A stretch of DNA of 12,079 nt from Pseudomonadota bacterium (GTDB taxonomy: Bacteria > Pseudomonadota > Gammaproteobacteria > Xanthomonadales > Xanthomonadaceae), in contig JAEWNY010000055.1 of assembly GCA_023461075.1 (NCBI GenBank), forward strand, positions 1 to 12,079, given 5' to 3'. Every line of letters begins with the position of its first letter. Position 1 is the first letter of the stretch. The translations under genes were made by a program, and so were the position numbers. This document shows positions 1 through 7,123 of the stretch, in pieces. The notes below the pieces were generated by a model that was not told the DNA's origin, ran no database searches, and saw nothing but the letters and a program-made list of their open reading frames with translations.

Positions 1-591
1 CCGAGGGCCGAGATCGAGGGCGAGATGGGCGACCAGCTCCCCGGCCTGCAGGCGCGCCTGATGAGCCAGGCCCTGCGCAAGCTGACCGGCAACATCAAGC
101 GCAGCAACTGCCTGGTGATCTTCATCAACCAGCTGCGCATGAAGATCGGCATCATGATGCCGGGCCAGAGCCCCGAGACCACCACCGGTGGCAACGCGCT
201 CAAGTTCTACGCCTCGGTACGGCTGGACATCCGTCGCATCGGCGCGATCAAGAAGGGCGACGAGATCATCGGCAACCAGACCCGGATCAAGGTGGTGAAG
301 AACAAGATGGCCCCGCCGTTCAAGCAGGTCATCACCGAGATCCTCTACGGCGAGGGCATCAGCCGCGAGGGTGAACTGATCGAGATGGGTGTCAACGCCA
401 AGCTGGTCGACAAGGCCGGGGCTTGGTACGGCTACGACGGCGAGCGGATCGGCCAGGGCAAGGAAAACGCCCGCAACTACCTCAAGGAAAACCCGCAGAT
501 CGCCGCCAAGCTGGAAGGCCAGCTGCGCGAGATCCATATCCCGGAAGAAGCCTCGCGCGAAGAGGCCAACGGCGCTGACGACGAGGCATGA
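1..591 (+). CDS. recA: RecA recombinase, C-terminal part (5' end off window)
   Basis: RecA forms ATP-dependent filaments on single-stranded DNA for homologous recombination and stimulates LexA self-cleavage in the SOS response. The window opens inside the ATPase core at PRAEIEGEMGD, matching about residue 151 of E. coli RecA, so 196 codons are visible and the Walker A region is missing. Seen: FINQ(L)RMKIG (end of the Walker B strand), DNA-binding loop L2 with PETTTGGNALKFYASVRLD, then the C-terminal domain with ILYGEGIS, KAGAWYGY and GERIGQGKEN, ending in an acidic tail (EEANGADDEA). The MMPGQSPE stretch before L2 is longer than the E. coli MFGNPE and resembles xanthomonad RecA. The TGA stop at 589-591 overlaps the recX ATG, implying translational coupling. 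Any LexA box would lie upstream of the window. Confidence 0.97.
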   Translation, partial: PRAEIEGEMGDQLPGLQARLMSQALRKLTGNIKRSNCLVIFINQLRMKIGIMMPGQSPETTTGGNALKFYASVRLDIRRIGAIKKGDEIIGNQTRIKVVKNKMAPPFKQVITEILYGEGISREGELIEMGVNAKLVDKAGAWYGYDGERIGQGKENARNYLKENPQIAAKLEGQLREIHIPEEASREEANGADDEA

Positions 592-1118
592 GTCATCCGC
601 CCGGCGACGATGCAGGCCCTGGGCGCCCGCGTCGTCGTCGGGCAACCTCTGAACCCACCCCGGGCCAGCGCGCGCTGGCCTTGCTCGTTCGTCGCGAGCA
701 TTCGCGCAAGGAACTGACACGCAAACTTCGATCCAGAGGCGTGGAGCGAAGCGAGGCCCAAGCTGCGGTCGATCGCATGGCCGATGCCGGCTGGCAGAGC
801 AACGAGCGCTTTGCCGAACAACTGGTGAGAAGCCGTGCGGCGCAAGGGCATGGGCCGATCCGGATCCGCGCCGAGCTCGCCACCCATGGGCTGGATGACG
901 CATCGATCCGCGCCGCGCTTGAGGGCGATGGTCAGGGCGAAGCGCACGACTGGCGCCGGTTGGCCTGCGAACTGGCCCGGCGCCGTTTCGGCCAAGAGCT
1001 GGCGGATGATCGCAATCTGCAACGCAAGGCCGGCGAATTCCTGATCCGCCGCGGCTTCACCATCGAGCAGATGCGCCGAGCCATTGGGCCCTGCGCCTTC
1101 GACGACGATTTCGATTGA
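588..1118 (+). CDS. recX: RecX regulatory protein
   Basis: RecX binds RecA filaments and limits their extension, so it restrains recombination and SOS induction. The product is 176 residues, near the 166 of E. coli. A basic, low-complexity N-terminus (RPRRRR around residues 13-18) precedes the helical repeats typical of the family. Seen: ALALLVRREHSRKELTRKL, then VDRMADAGWQSNERFAEQLVRSR, the most recognisable RecX motif, then GPIRIRAELATHGLDD and a C-terminal LIRRGFTIEQMRRAI helix pair with an acidic end. The ATG at 588 overlaps the recA stop as ATGA, the usual recA-recX arrangement, which keeps RecX output well below RecA. The start is supported by that overlap and by the residues before the first repeat. 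Identification rests on motif pattern plus position. Confidence 0.93.
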   Translation: MSHPPGDDAGPGRPRRRRATSEPTPGQRALALLVRREHSRKELTRKLRSRGVERSEAQAAVDRMADAGWQSNERFAEQLVRSRAAQGHGPIRIRAELATHGLDDASIRAALEGDGQGEAHDWRRLACELARRRFGQELADDRNLQRKAGEFLIRRGFTIEQMRRAIGPCAFDDDFD

Positions 1119-1130
1119 AGCAGCGCTGCA

Positions 1131-1215
1131 GGCGAAATCCCTGCCTGGCCAATACGAAGGCTATCGCCGCCATTCGCCGTGGCGATTTCGCCTCGTGAAT
1201 CGCCCCTGTTAATCT
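1131..1215 (+). promoter_or_regulatory. recX-alaS spacer: inverted repeats and weak alaS promoter candidate
   Basis: The 190-bp spacer between recX and alaS holds no ORF I can support. GGCGAAAT (1131-1138) is repeated inverted as ATTTCGCC (1185-1192). Inside it, ATCGCC (1163-1168) pairs with GGCGAT (1181-1186). No T-run follows, so this is not a clear terminator. A poor sigma70-like pair is TTCGCC (1188-1193), 16 bp, TAATCT (1210-1215), which would start alaS mRNA about 90 bp before the ATG. It would let alaS be transcribed apart from the SOS-controlled recA-recX unit. The promoter call is weak. Confidence 0.25.
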
Positions 1216-1308
1216 AGGCATTCCGCTTGTCGGCTGCCGGTCGCGCGCTCATTCAAAAGGTGCGCGTCGTGGCCTGCCTGACGCCTGAACCTGCTCATCC
1301 GGTACCCC

Positions 1309-3945
1309 ATGAAGACCACCGCCGACATCCGCCGGGATTTCCTCGACTTCTTCGCCGCCCGCGGCCACACCATCGTGCCGTCCGCGTCGTTGGTGCCGGG
1401 CAACGACCCCACCCTGCTGTTCACCAACTCCGGCATGGTGCAGTTCAAGGACGTCTTCCTCGGCGCAGAGAAGCGCAGCTACGTGCGCGCGGCCGATGTG
1501 CAGCGCTGCCTGCGCGCGGGCGGCAAGCACAACGATCTCGATTCGGTCGGCTACACCGCGCGCCACCACACCTTCTTCGAGATGCTCGGCAACTGGTCGT
1601 TCGGTGATTATTTCAAGCGCGAGGCGATCGGCTGGGCCTGGGAATTGCTGACCGAGGTCTGGAAGCTGCCCAAGGAACGCCTGCTCGCAACGGTCTACCA
1701 CACCGATGACGAATCCTTCGCGATCTGGCGCGATGTCATCGGTCTGCCGGAAGGCCGCATCATCCGCATCGGCGACAACAAGGGCGCACCGTTCGCCTCG
1801 GACAATTTCTGGCAGATGGCCGACACCGGCCCCTGCGGTCCGTGCACCGAGATCTTCTACGACCACGGCGAGCAGTACGAAGGCGGCCCGCCCGGCTCTC
1901 CGGACGAGGACGGCGATCGCTACATCGAGATCTGGAACAACGTCTTCATGCAATTCGACCGCGCCGCTGACGGCACGCTGACGCCGCTGCCTGCGCCCTG
2001 CGTCGATACCGGCATGGGGCTGGAGCGCCTCGCCGCCGTCCTGCAGGGCGTGCACAGCAACTATGAAATCGACCTGTTCCAGGTGCTGATCAAGCATGCG
2101 GCGGAACTGACGGGCACCGGCGACCTCGGCAACAAATCGCTGCGGGTGATCGCCGACCACATCCGCGCCGCCAGCTTCCTGATCGCCGATGGCGTCCTGC
2201 CCTCCAACGAAGGTCGCGGCTATGTACTGCGCCGGATCATCCGGCGCGCGCTACGGCATGGCTGGATGCTCGGGGTGAGCCAACCGTTCTTCCATCGGCT
2301 GGTCGAAACGCTGGACGGCTTGATGGGCGAGGCCTACCCGATCCTGCGCGAGCAACGCGCGACCGTCGAGCGCGCGCTCAAGGCCGAAGAAGAACGCTTC
2401 GCCGAGACCCTGGATGCGGGCATGCGGATCTTCGAGGATGTGGCCTCGCGCAGCGGCGGCACGATTCCCGGCGCCGATGCGTTCCGCCTCTACGACACCT
2501 ACGGCTTCCCGCTCGACCTCACCCAGGACGTGGCGCGCGAGCGCGGGATGGCGGTGGATGTCGCCGGGTTCGATGCCGCCATGCAGCAGCAGAAGGACAC
2601 CGCGCGCGCCGCTGGCAAGTTCGGAGCCGGGCTGGTGATGCCGGCCGACCTCGCCGCACGCCTCACGCCAACGCAGTTCCTCGGCTACGACGCCTGCGAG
2701 AGCGGAAGCCTGGAAATCGTCGCGTTGATGCACGGCGGCAAGCCGGTCGAGTCGGTGGAGGCCGGCGACGACATCGTCGTCATCCTCGACCGCACGCCGT
2801 TCTATGCCGAATCCGGCGGGCAGGTCGGCGACACCGGCGCGATGGATGGCGTCGAGAGCCGTTTCACCGTCAGCAACACCACCAAGCTGGCGGGCCAGTT
2901 CCATGCCCACGTCGGACGGCTGCAGTTCGGCCGCTTGACGGTCGGGGATCACGTGCATGGCGCCATCGATGCAGACCGTCGCGCTGCTACGGTACTCAAC
3001 CACACCGCCACCCACCTGCTGCACGCCGCGTTGCGACAGGTGCTGGGTACCCATGTCCAGCAGAAAGGATCGTTGGTGGCGCCCGACCGACTGCGCTTCG
3101 ACTTCTCGCATTTCCAGCCGGTCAGCGCCGATGAACTCGCCGAGATCGATCGCCGGGTCAATGCCGAGATCCGCGCCAACCATGCCGGCGAAGTGCGCAA
3201 CATGGCGATGCAGGATGCCCTCGACTTCGGCGCGATGGCGTTGTTCGGCGAGAAATACGGCGAGCAGGTGCGCGTGTTGAAGTTCGGCGACGGCTCGATC
3301 GAACTCTGCGGCGGTACCCACGTGAATCGCACCGGCGACATCGGCCTGTTTAAGATCGTCTCCGAAGGCGGCGTCTCCGCCGGCGTGCGCCGCATCGAGG
3401 CGATCACCGGCCAGGCCGCGCTGGACCATGTGGCCGGCGAGGAAAAACGGCTGGATGAAGCCACCCGCTTGCTCGGTGGCACCCGGGCCGAGATCGGCGA
3501 AAAGCTGCGCGCGTTGATGGATCGCCAGAAGCAACTCGAACGCGAACTCGAATCCTTCAAGGCCAAGGCCGCCAGCAGCGCGACCGGCGACCTTGCCTCC
3601 CAGGCACTCGACATCGGCGGCATCAAGGTGCTGGCCGCGCGCGTGGAGGGTTTCGATGCCAAGGCCTTGCGCGAGGCGATGGACCAACTGAAGCAGAAAC
3701 TGGGCGATGCCGTCATCGTGCTCGCGGGCGCGGATGGCAACGGCAAGGTCGCGCTCGTCGCCGGCGTCAGCGGCGCTGCGCAGGGCAAGGTCAAGGCCGG
3801 GGAACTTTTGGCCGACCTCGCGCGTCAGATCAATGGCAAGGGCGGAGGCCGACCCGACATGGCCCAAGGCGGCGGCGAGGACGGCCCTGCCCTCGCCTCG
3901 GCGCTGGCCGGGGTCGCGGACTGGGTTGCAGCGCAGCTTGCTTGA
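1309..3945 (+). CDS. alaS: Alanyl-tRNA synthetase
   Basis: Class II synthetase that charges tRNA-Ala and edits mischarged Ser/Gly. At 878 residues it is full length (E. coli 876). Order seen: catalytic domain with motif 2 around RHHTFFEMLGN (residues 85-95) and motif 3 DTGMGLER (233-240); tRNA-recognition region with SNEGRGYVLRRIIRRA; editing domain with zinc ligands H565 and H569 (HTATH) and C667 and H671 (CGGTH), each one residue offset from E. coli; a coiled-coil linker near 720-765; and the C-terminal DHHA1-type domain with GKGGGRPDMAQ (about 843-853). No key residue is missing. The ATG at 1309 gives an N-terminus (MKTTADIRRDFLDFF) that aligns with the family. No good Shine-Dalgarno sequence is visible before it (CGGTACCCC), so initiation may be modest. 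It lies between recX and csrA, as in E. coli. Confidence 0.98.
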   Translation: MKTTADIRRDFLDFFAARGHTIVPSASLVPGNDPTLLFTNSGMVQFKDVFLGAEKRSYVRAADVQRCLRAGGKHNDLDSVGYTARHHTFFEMLGNWSFGDYFKREAIGWAWELLTEVWKLPKERLLATVYHTDDESFAIWRDVIGLPEGRIIRIGDNKGAPFASDNFWQMADTGPCGPCTEIFYDHGEQYEGGPPGSPDEDGDRYIEIWNNVFMQFDRAADGTLTPLPAPCVDTGMGLERLAAVLQGVHSNYEIDLFQVLIKHAAELTGTGDLGNKSLRVIADHIRAASFLIADGVLPSNEGRGYVLRRIIRRALRHGWMLGVSQPFFHRLVETLDGLMGEAYPILREQRATVERALKAEEERFAETLDAGMRIFEDVASRSGGTIPGADAFRLYDTYGFPLDLTQDVARERGMAVDVAGFDAAMQQQKDTARAAGKFGAGLVMPADLAARLTPTQFLGYDACESGSLEIVALMHGGKPVESVEAGDDIVVILDRTPFYAESGGQVGDTGAMDGVESRFTVSNTTKLAGQFHAHVGRLQFGRLTVGDHVHGAIDADRRAATVLNHTATHLLHAALRQVLGTHVQQKGSLVAPDRLRFDFSHFQPVSADELAEIDRRVNAEIRANHAGEVRNMAMQDALDFGAMALFGEKYGEQVRVLKFGDGSIELCGGTHVNRTGDIGLFKIVSEGGVSAGVRRIEAITGQAALDHVAGEEKRLDEATRLLGGTRAEIGEKLRALMDRQKQLERELESFKAKAASSATGDLASQALDIGGIKVLAARVEGFDAKALREAMDQLKQKLGDAVIVLAGADGNGKVALVAGVSGAAQGKVKAGELLADLARQINGKGGGRPDMAQGGGEDGPALASALAGVADWVAAQLA

Positions 3946-4076
3946 ACACCACCCACCACACCGATGACTGCGGCGGAATGGATCGTTCCGGTCACGGATC
4001 CACGACAAACGAATTTTTAAGTACCCATGTGCCAGTGTCTGCCTTTATGCTGAACACGTTGCGATGCATGGACAAC

Positions 4077-4103
4077 CCCGCCAAGGCGGGCCAAGGGAGA
4101 GGG
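4077..4103 (+). promoter_or_regulatory. csrA leader hairpin and SD/possible CsrA site
   Basis: A perfect inverted repeat CCCGC-CAAG-GCGGG (core stem 4078-4081 region, full arms 4077-4082 and 4085-4090) stands four bases before a strong Shine-Dalgarno sequence, AAGGGAGAGGG (4093-4103), which fixes the csrA ATG at 4106. The GGGAG core contains the GGA that CsrA/RsmA proteins recognise. In E. coli CsrA represses its own translation by binding such a site (established for E. coli). Autoregulation here is inference. Further GGA triplets occur at 3975-3977, 3980-3982 and 3996-3998, but it is not known whether they lie in the mRNA. I found no convincing -35/-10 pair in the 160-bp alaS-csrA spacer; TATGCT at 4046-4051 is a weak -10 candidate. 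Confidence 0.45.
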
Positions 4104-4105
4104 CG

Positions 4106-4318
4106 ATGCTGATACTCACGCGCCGCGTCGGCGAGACACTGATGATCGGTGATTCGGTCACGGTGACCGTGCTGGGCGTGAAGGGCAACCAGGTAAGGGT
4201 CGGCATCACCGCCCCGAAGGATGTCGCCGTTCATCGCGAGGAAATCTACAAGCGGATCCAGGATGGCGATGAAGCCGCCGAAGATGGAACCGCCGCGGGT
4301 TTGCCCGCGAACGCCTGA
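4106..4318 (+). CDS. csrA: Carbon storage regulator CsrA (RsmA)
   Basis: Homodimeric RNA-binding protein that binds GGA motifs in mRNA leaders to change translation or stability. In xanthomonads RsmA controls virulence factors, motility and biofilm (established for the family). The 70-residue product starts MLILTRRVGETLMIGD and continues VTVTVLGVKGNQVRVGI, nearly identical to E. coli CsrA. RNA-contact residues L4, R6 and R44 (in VAVHREEIY) are all present. The tail after about residue 52 (DGDEAAEDGTAAGLPANA) is longer and more acidic than the 61-residue E. coli protein, as in other xanthomonads. An in-frame ATG at 4064 would add 14 unconserved residues; the ATG at 4106, with a strong SD just upstream, is preferred. 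It sits between alaS and tRNA-Ser, the classic position. Confidence 0.97.
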   Translation: MLILTRRVGETLMIGDSVTVTVLGVKGNQVRVGITAPKDVAVHREEIYKRIQDGDEAAEDGTAAGLPANA

Positions 4319-4329
4319 ACGGCTATCCT
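4301..4329 (+). promoter_or_regulatory. Probable sigma70 promoter for tRNA-Ser
   Basis: TTGCCC (4301-4306) and TATCCT (4324-4329) are separated by exactly 17 bp. A GC-rich discriminator (ACGCGGC) follows, as at stringently controlled stable-RNA promoters. The -35 lies inside the last codons of csrA and the -10 just after its TGA (4316-4318). A start near 4336 would give a leader of about 29 nt before tRNA-Ser. Each hexamer matches consensus at four of six positions, so this is likely but not certain. Confidence 0.5.
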
Positions 4330-4336
4330 ACGCGGC

Positions 4337-4354
4337 AGGCGGCGTCAGCCGCCT
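4337..4354 (+). terminator. Hairpin between csrA and tRNA-Ser
   Basis: AGGCGGC (4337-4343) and GCCGCCT (4348-4354) form a perfect 7-bp stem with a GTCA tetraloop. Only TTT follows, so it is at best a weak intrinsic terminator for csrA. The hairpin ends 10 bases before the mature tRNA-Ser 5' end. It could be the csrA mRNA 3' end, a stop to RNase, or a structured 5' leader of the tRNA precursor if transcription starts near 4336. Confidence 0.45.
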
Positions 4355-4364
4355 TTGACGTTCC

Positions 4365-4457
4365 GGAGAGTTGCCCGAGAGGCCGAAGGGGCTCCCCTGC
4401 TAAGGGAGTATGGGGTCAAAAGCTCCATCGAGGGTTCGAATCCCTCACTCTCCGCCA
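4365..4457 (+). tRNA. serV: tRNA-Ser(GCU)
   Basis: A 93-nt class II tRNA with encoded CCA. The acceptor stem GGAGAGT (4365-4371) pairs with ACTCTCC (4447-4453), followed by discriminator G and CCA (4455-4457). The anticodon stem CTCCC/GGGAG closes the loop CTGCTAA, giving anticodon GCT at 4399-4401, which reads AGC and AGU. A long variable arm follows and the T loop is TTCGAAT. It closely resembles E. coli serV, which also follows csrA. It is followed after 64 bp by tRNA-Arg with its own promoter. Confidence 0.98.
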
Positions 4458-4478
4458 GTCATGAGCGTATTCATGGTG

Positions 4479-4507
4479 TTGACGTAGCAACGCGCTTTCA
4501 CCATAAT
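4479..4507 (+). promoter_or_regulatory. Sigma70 promoter of tRNA-Arg
   Basis: TTGACG (4479-4484) and CATAAT (4502-4507) are separated by 17 bp and each hexamer matches consensus at five of six positions. Transcription would start near 4513-4515, 7-9 nt before the mature tRNA-Arg 5' end. It is the best promoter in the window and lies wholly in the spacer between the two tRNA genes. No terminator is visible after tRNA-Ser, so readthrough may add to it. Confidence 0.75.
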
Positions 4508-4521
4508 TCCGCTCCTGCCGC

Positions 4522-4598
4522 GCGCCCGTAGCTCAGTTGGATAGAGCACCAGGCTACGAACTTGGGGGTCGGAGGTTCGAATCCTTCCGGGCGCGCCA
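4522..4598 (+). tRNA. tRNA-Arg(ACG)
   Basis: A 77-nt tRNA with encoded CCA. The acceptor GCGCCCG (4522-4528) pairs with CGGGCGC (4588-4594), followed by G and CCA. The D arm contains GCTCAGTTGGATAGAGC. The anticodon stem CCAGG/CTTGG has one G-U wobble around loop CTACGAA, with anticodon ACG at 4556-4558. A34 is expected to be converted to inosine by TadA to read CGU/CGC/CGA. The T loop is TTCGAAT with one G-U pair in the T stem. It corresponds to E. coli argV/Y/Z/Q, which also follow serV. A strong terminator follows directly, and its 3' end is repeated about 150 bp downstream. Confidence 0.98.
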
Positions 4599-4605
4599 TT
4601 TGATG

Positions 4606-4635
4606 AAAAGCCGATGCACACGCATCGGCTTTTTT
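4606..4635 (+). terminator. Intrinsic terminator of tRNA-Arg
   Basis: A 12-bp perfect stem AAAAGCCGATGC / GCATCGGCTTTT (4606-4617 and 4622-4633) with an ACAC loop and six Ts (4630-4635). It lies seven bases after the tRNA-Arg CCA and is a textbook rho-independent terminator. A second copy occurs at 4759-4786. Confidence 0.93.
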
Positions 4636-4647
4636 CTTGCGCGATGT

Positions 4648-4750
4648 GCGCCCGTAGGATTCCCGGCCTTCGCGCACAGCGCTCAGGCGCTCGCAAGCCG
4701 CACGAGGCGATGCCTCGCAAGCGCGGCGGCTCGCCCTTCCGGGCGCGCCA
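4648..4750 (+). pseudogene. Probable tRNA-Arg remnant
   Basis: GCGCCCGTAG (4648-4657) repeats the first ten bases of the intact tRNA-Arg. CCTTCCGGGCGCGCCA (4735-4750) repeats its last sixteen. The two ends could still form the complete 7-bp acceptor stem (GCGCCCG / CGGGCGC) followed by G and CCA. GGCGGCTCG (4726-4733 region) resembles a damaged T arm (GGAGGTTCG). Between them there is no D arm or anticodon arm; instead there is GC-rich sequence with the inverted repeat CGAGGC-GAT-GCCTCG (4703-4717) and a 9-bp direct repeat CTCGCAAGC (4690-4698 and 4714-4722). The span is 103 nt against 77 nt for the real tRNA, so it cannot be a working tRNA-Arg. No promoter is seen and terminator 1 lies upstream. 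Confidence 0.6.
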
Positions 4751-4758
4751 TTTGATGG

Positions 4759-4786
4759 AAGCCGATGCACACGCATCGGCTTTTTT
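4759..4786 (+). terminator. Second copy of the tRNA-Arg terminator
   Basis: AAGCCGATGC (4759-4768) pairs with GCATCGGCTT (4773-4782) around an ACAC loop, with Ts at 4781-4786. It is the duplicate of the terminator at 4606-4635, with a slightly shorter stem. It would stop any readthrough from the tRNA genes before it met the convergent purA transcript. Confidence 0.88.
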
Positions 4787-4820
4787 CTTGGCCGGTCGTT
4801 GCAGACCCTCATGCGCCGCG

Positions 4821-4850
4821 AAAAGAAAAGCCCGCCGTGAGGCGGGCTTT
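4821..4850 (-). terminator. Intrinsic terminator of purA
   Basis: The arms AAAGCCCGCC (4827-4836) and GGCGGGCTTT (4841-4850) form a perfect 10-bp stem with a 4-nt loop. Read on the minus strand it is followed by TTTTCTTTT, and it lies 20 bp past the purA stop. The plus-strand side has only TTTCGGTTTC, so it acts mainly on the leftward transcript. With 4759-4786 it separates the two converging transcription units. Confidence 0.9.
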
Positions 4851-4870
4851 CGGTTTCGAATCCAACAGGC

Positions 4871-6172
<1,302 letters not shown>

Positions 6173-6192
6173 TTCACCTCTCCAGACGTGGG

Positions 6193-6217
6193 AAAAGCCG
6201 AGGCGAGCCCCGGCTTT
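6193..6217 (-). terminator. Terminator-like hairpin between hflC and purA
   Basis: On the minus strand AAAGCCGGGG pairs with CCTCGGCTTT (6217-6208 and 6203-6194) around CTCG, with one G-U wobble, followed by a short T-run (TTTTCC). It could end the hflC transcript. It stands only about a dozen bases before the purA Shine-Dalgarno sequence, leaving no room for a promoter between them. Readthrough, attenuation, or a start upstream of the hairpin is therefore required for purA expression. Confidence 0.65.
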
Positions 6218-6222
6218 CGTGA

Positions 6223-6228
6223 ATTGTA
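6223..6228 (-). promoter_or_regulatory. Candidate -10 element for purA
   Basis: TACAAT on the minus strand (6228-6223) matches the -10 consensus at five of six positions, 50 bp before the purA ATG. The region 17 bp upstream (TCGCGA) is a poor -35. If used, transcription would begin near 6216, so the hairpin at 6194-6217 would form the very 5' end of the purA mRNA. Evidence is only the hexamer. Confidence 0.3.
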
Positions 6229-6253
6229 CGGGTTTGCGATGAAGATCGCGACG

Positions 6254-7123
6254 TCAGCGGTCGTTGCGCAGGTATTGCAGGAACGGATCGTTGCGATCCA
6301 GCACCAGCACCGCATTGCCGTCGCGGAACGAGGCCCGGTACGCCTCCAGGCTGCGCTGGAAGGCATAGAACCCAGGGTCTTTCTGCGCCGCTCCGGCGTA
6401 CAGGCGGGTGGCCTCGGCATCGCCCTCGCCGCGCAGCTTCTGAGCGTCACGCTCGGCCTCGGCCAGCACCACGGCCTGGTCGCGATCGGCCTGGCCGCGG
6501 ATCGCCCGCGCCTGCTCCTCGCCCTCGGCGCGCAGGCGGCTGGCCACCTGCTGGCGCTCCGCGCGCATGCGGTCGTAGACCTGCCCGATCACCTCGCTGT
6601 CGGTCGGCAGGTCGATCTGCTTGAAGCGGATGTCGACGATGCGCATGCCCAGCCCCTTGGCTGCATCGTTGATCTCGGGCAGCTGTTTCTCGATCAACTC
6701 GCTGCGGTGGCCGGAGACCAGCTGCTTGAGCGTGCGCGCGTTGATTTCGTTGCGCAGCGAATTCTTGATGATGGGCTCGAGCCGGGCAATCGCGCTGCGC
6801 TCGTCGCCACTGGTTGCGCGATAGAACGCGGCGGCATCGTCGATGAAGCCGATCGCCACGAAATCGACGCTGACGTCCTTGCGTTCAGAGGTCAACGAAC
6901 GCTCCGGCGAGAATGCATTGGCCGAGAAGCGCTTGTCGAAGACGCGCGCGGATTCGATCAGCGGAACCTTGAAATGCAGGCCCGGACCGATATTGCTGCG
7001 TGCAACGCGGCCCAGGTTGAGCACGATCGCGGTCTGGCCCTCGCGCACGACGTAGAACGAGCCCATTGCCAGCAGCAGCGCGACGACGACGAGCGGCAGG
7101 ATGCGGGTAGTGATCGAGTTCAT
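6254..7123 (-). CDS. hflC: HflC, SPFH-family partner of HflK
   Basis: HflC forms with HflK a large periplasm-facing membrane assembly that encloses FtsH and modulates its proteolysis (known for E. coli). The 289-residue product has one N-terminal membrane segment (residues 8-26, ILPLVVVALLLAMGSFYVV) and no cleavable signal. The SPFH/prohibitin domain follows (EGQTAIVLNLGR, GPGLHFKVPLIESARVFDKR). Next comes a charged helical stretch (about 185-235, QVASRLRAEGEEQARAIRGQ then AVVLAEAERDAQKL), and the conserved end RDGNAVLVLDRNDPFLQYL. Length is close to other HflC proteins (E. coli 334 has a longer middle). The ATG at 7123 shares one base with the hflK TGA (TGATG), implying re-initiation and matched amounts of the two partners. 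Confidence 0.96.
   Translation of the reverse strand: MNSITTRILPLVVVALLLAMGSFYVVREGQTAIVLNLGRVARSNIGPGLHFKVPLIESARVFDKRFSANAFSPERSLTSERKDVSVDFVAIGFIDDAAAFYRATSGDERSAIARLEPIIKNSLRNEINARTLKQLVSGHRSELIEKQLPEINDAAKGLGMRIVDIRFKQIDLPTDSEVIGQVYDRMRAERQQVASRLRAEGEEQARAIRGQADRDQAVVLAEAERDAQKLRGEGDAEATRLYAGAAQKDPGFYAFQRSLEAYRASFRDGNAVLVLDRNDPFLQYLRNDR

Larger units (their letters stand above)
4583..4790 (+). repeat. Direct repeat: tRNA-Arg 3' end plus terminator, two copies
   Basis: Copy 1 (4583-4639, 57 bp) and copy 2 (4735-4790, 56 bp) differ by only one substitution and one single-base deletion (GATGAAAAGCC against GATGGAAGCC). Each copy holds the last 16 nt of tRNA-Arg including CCA, the spacer ATTTGATG, the whole terminator hairpin, its T6 tail and CTTG. 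The 95 bp between the copies do not match copy 1, except for ten bases like the tRNA 5' end (4648-4657). Such direct repeats arise from tandem tRNA duplication or from att-site duplication by a tRNA-targeting integrase. Confidence 0.9.

Noticed and set aside
2251..4008. 585-codon ORF antisense to alaS (also 1249-2160 minus)
   Set aside because: It mirrors alaS codons in GC-rich DNA, is rich in Ala, Gly, His, Arg and Asp with no recognisable domain, and alaS is unambiguous on the other strand.
3979..4018. TGGATC...GATCCA hairpin followed by TTTTT as an alaS terminator
   Set aside because: The stem is only six pairs with a 12-nt loop and the T-run starts a dozen bases later, so it does not fit an intrinsic terminator.
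4064..4105. 14-residue N-terminal extension of CsrA from ATG 4064
   Set aside because: CsrA always begins MLILTRR; the SD at 4094-4103 serves the ATG at 4106, and the extension would run through the leader hairpin.
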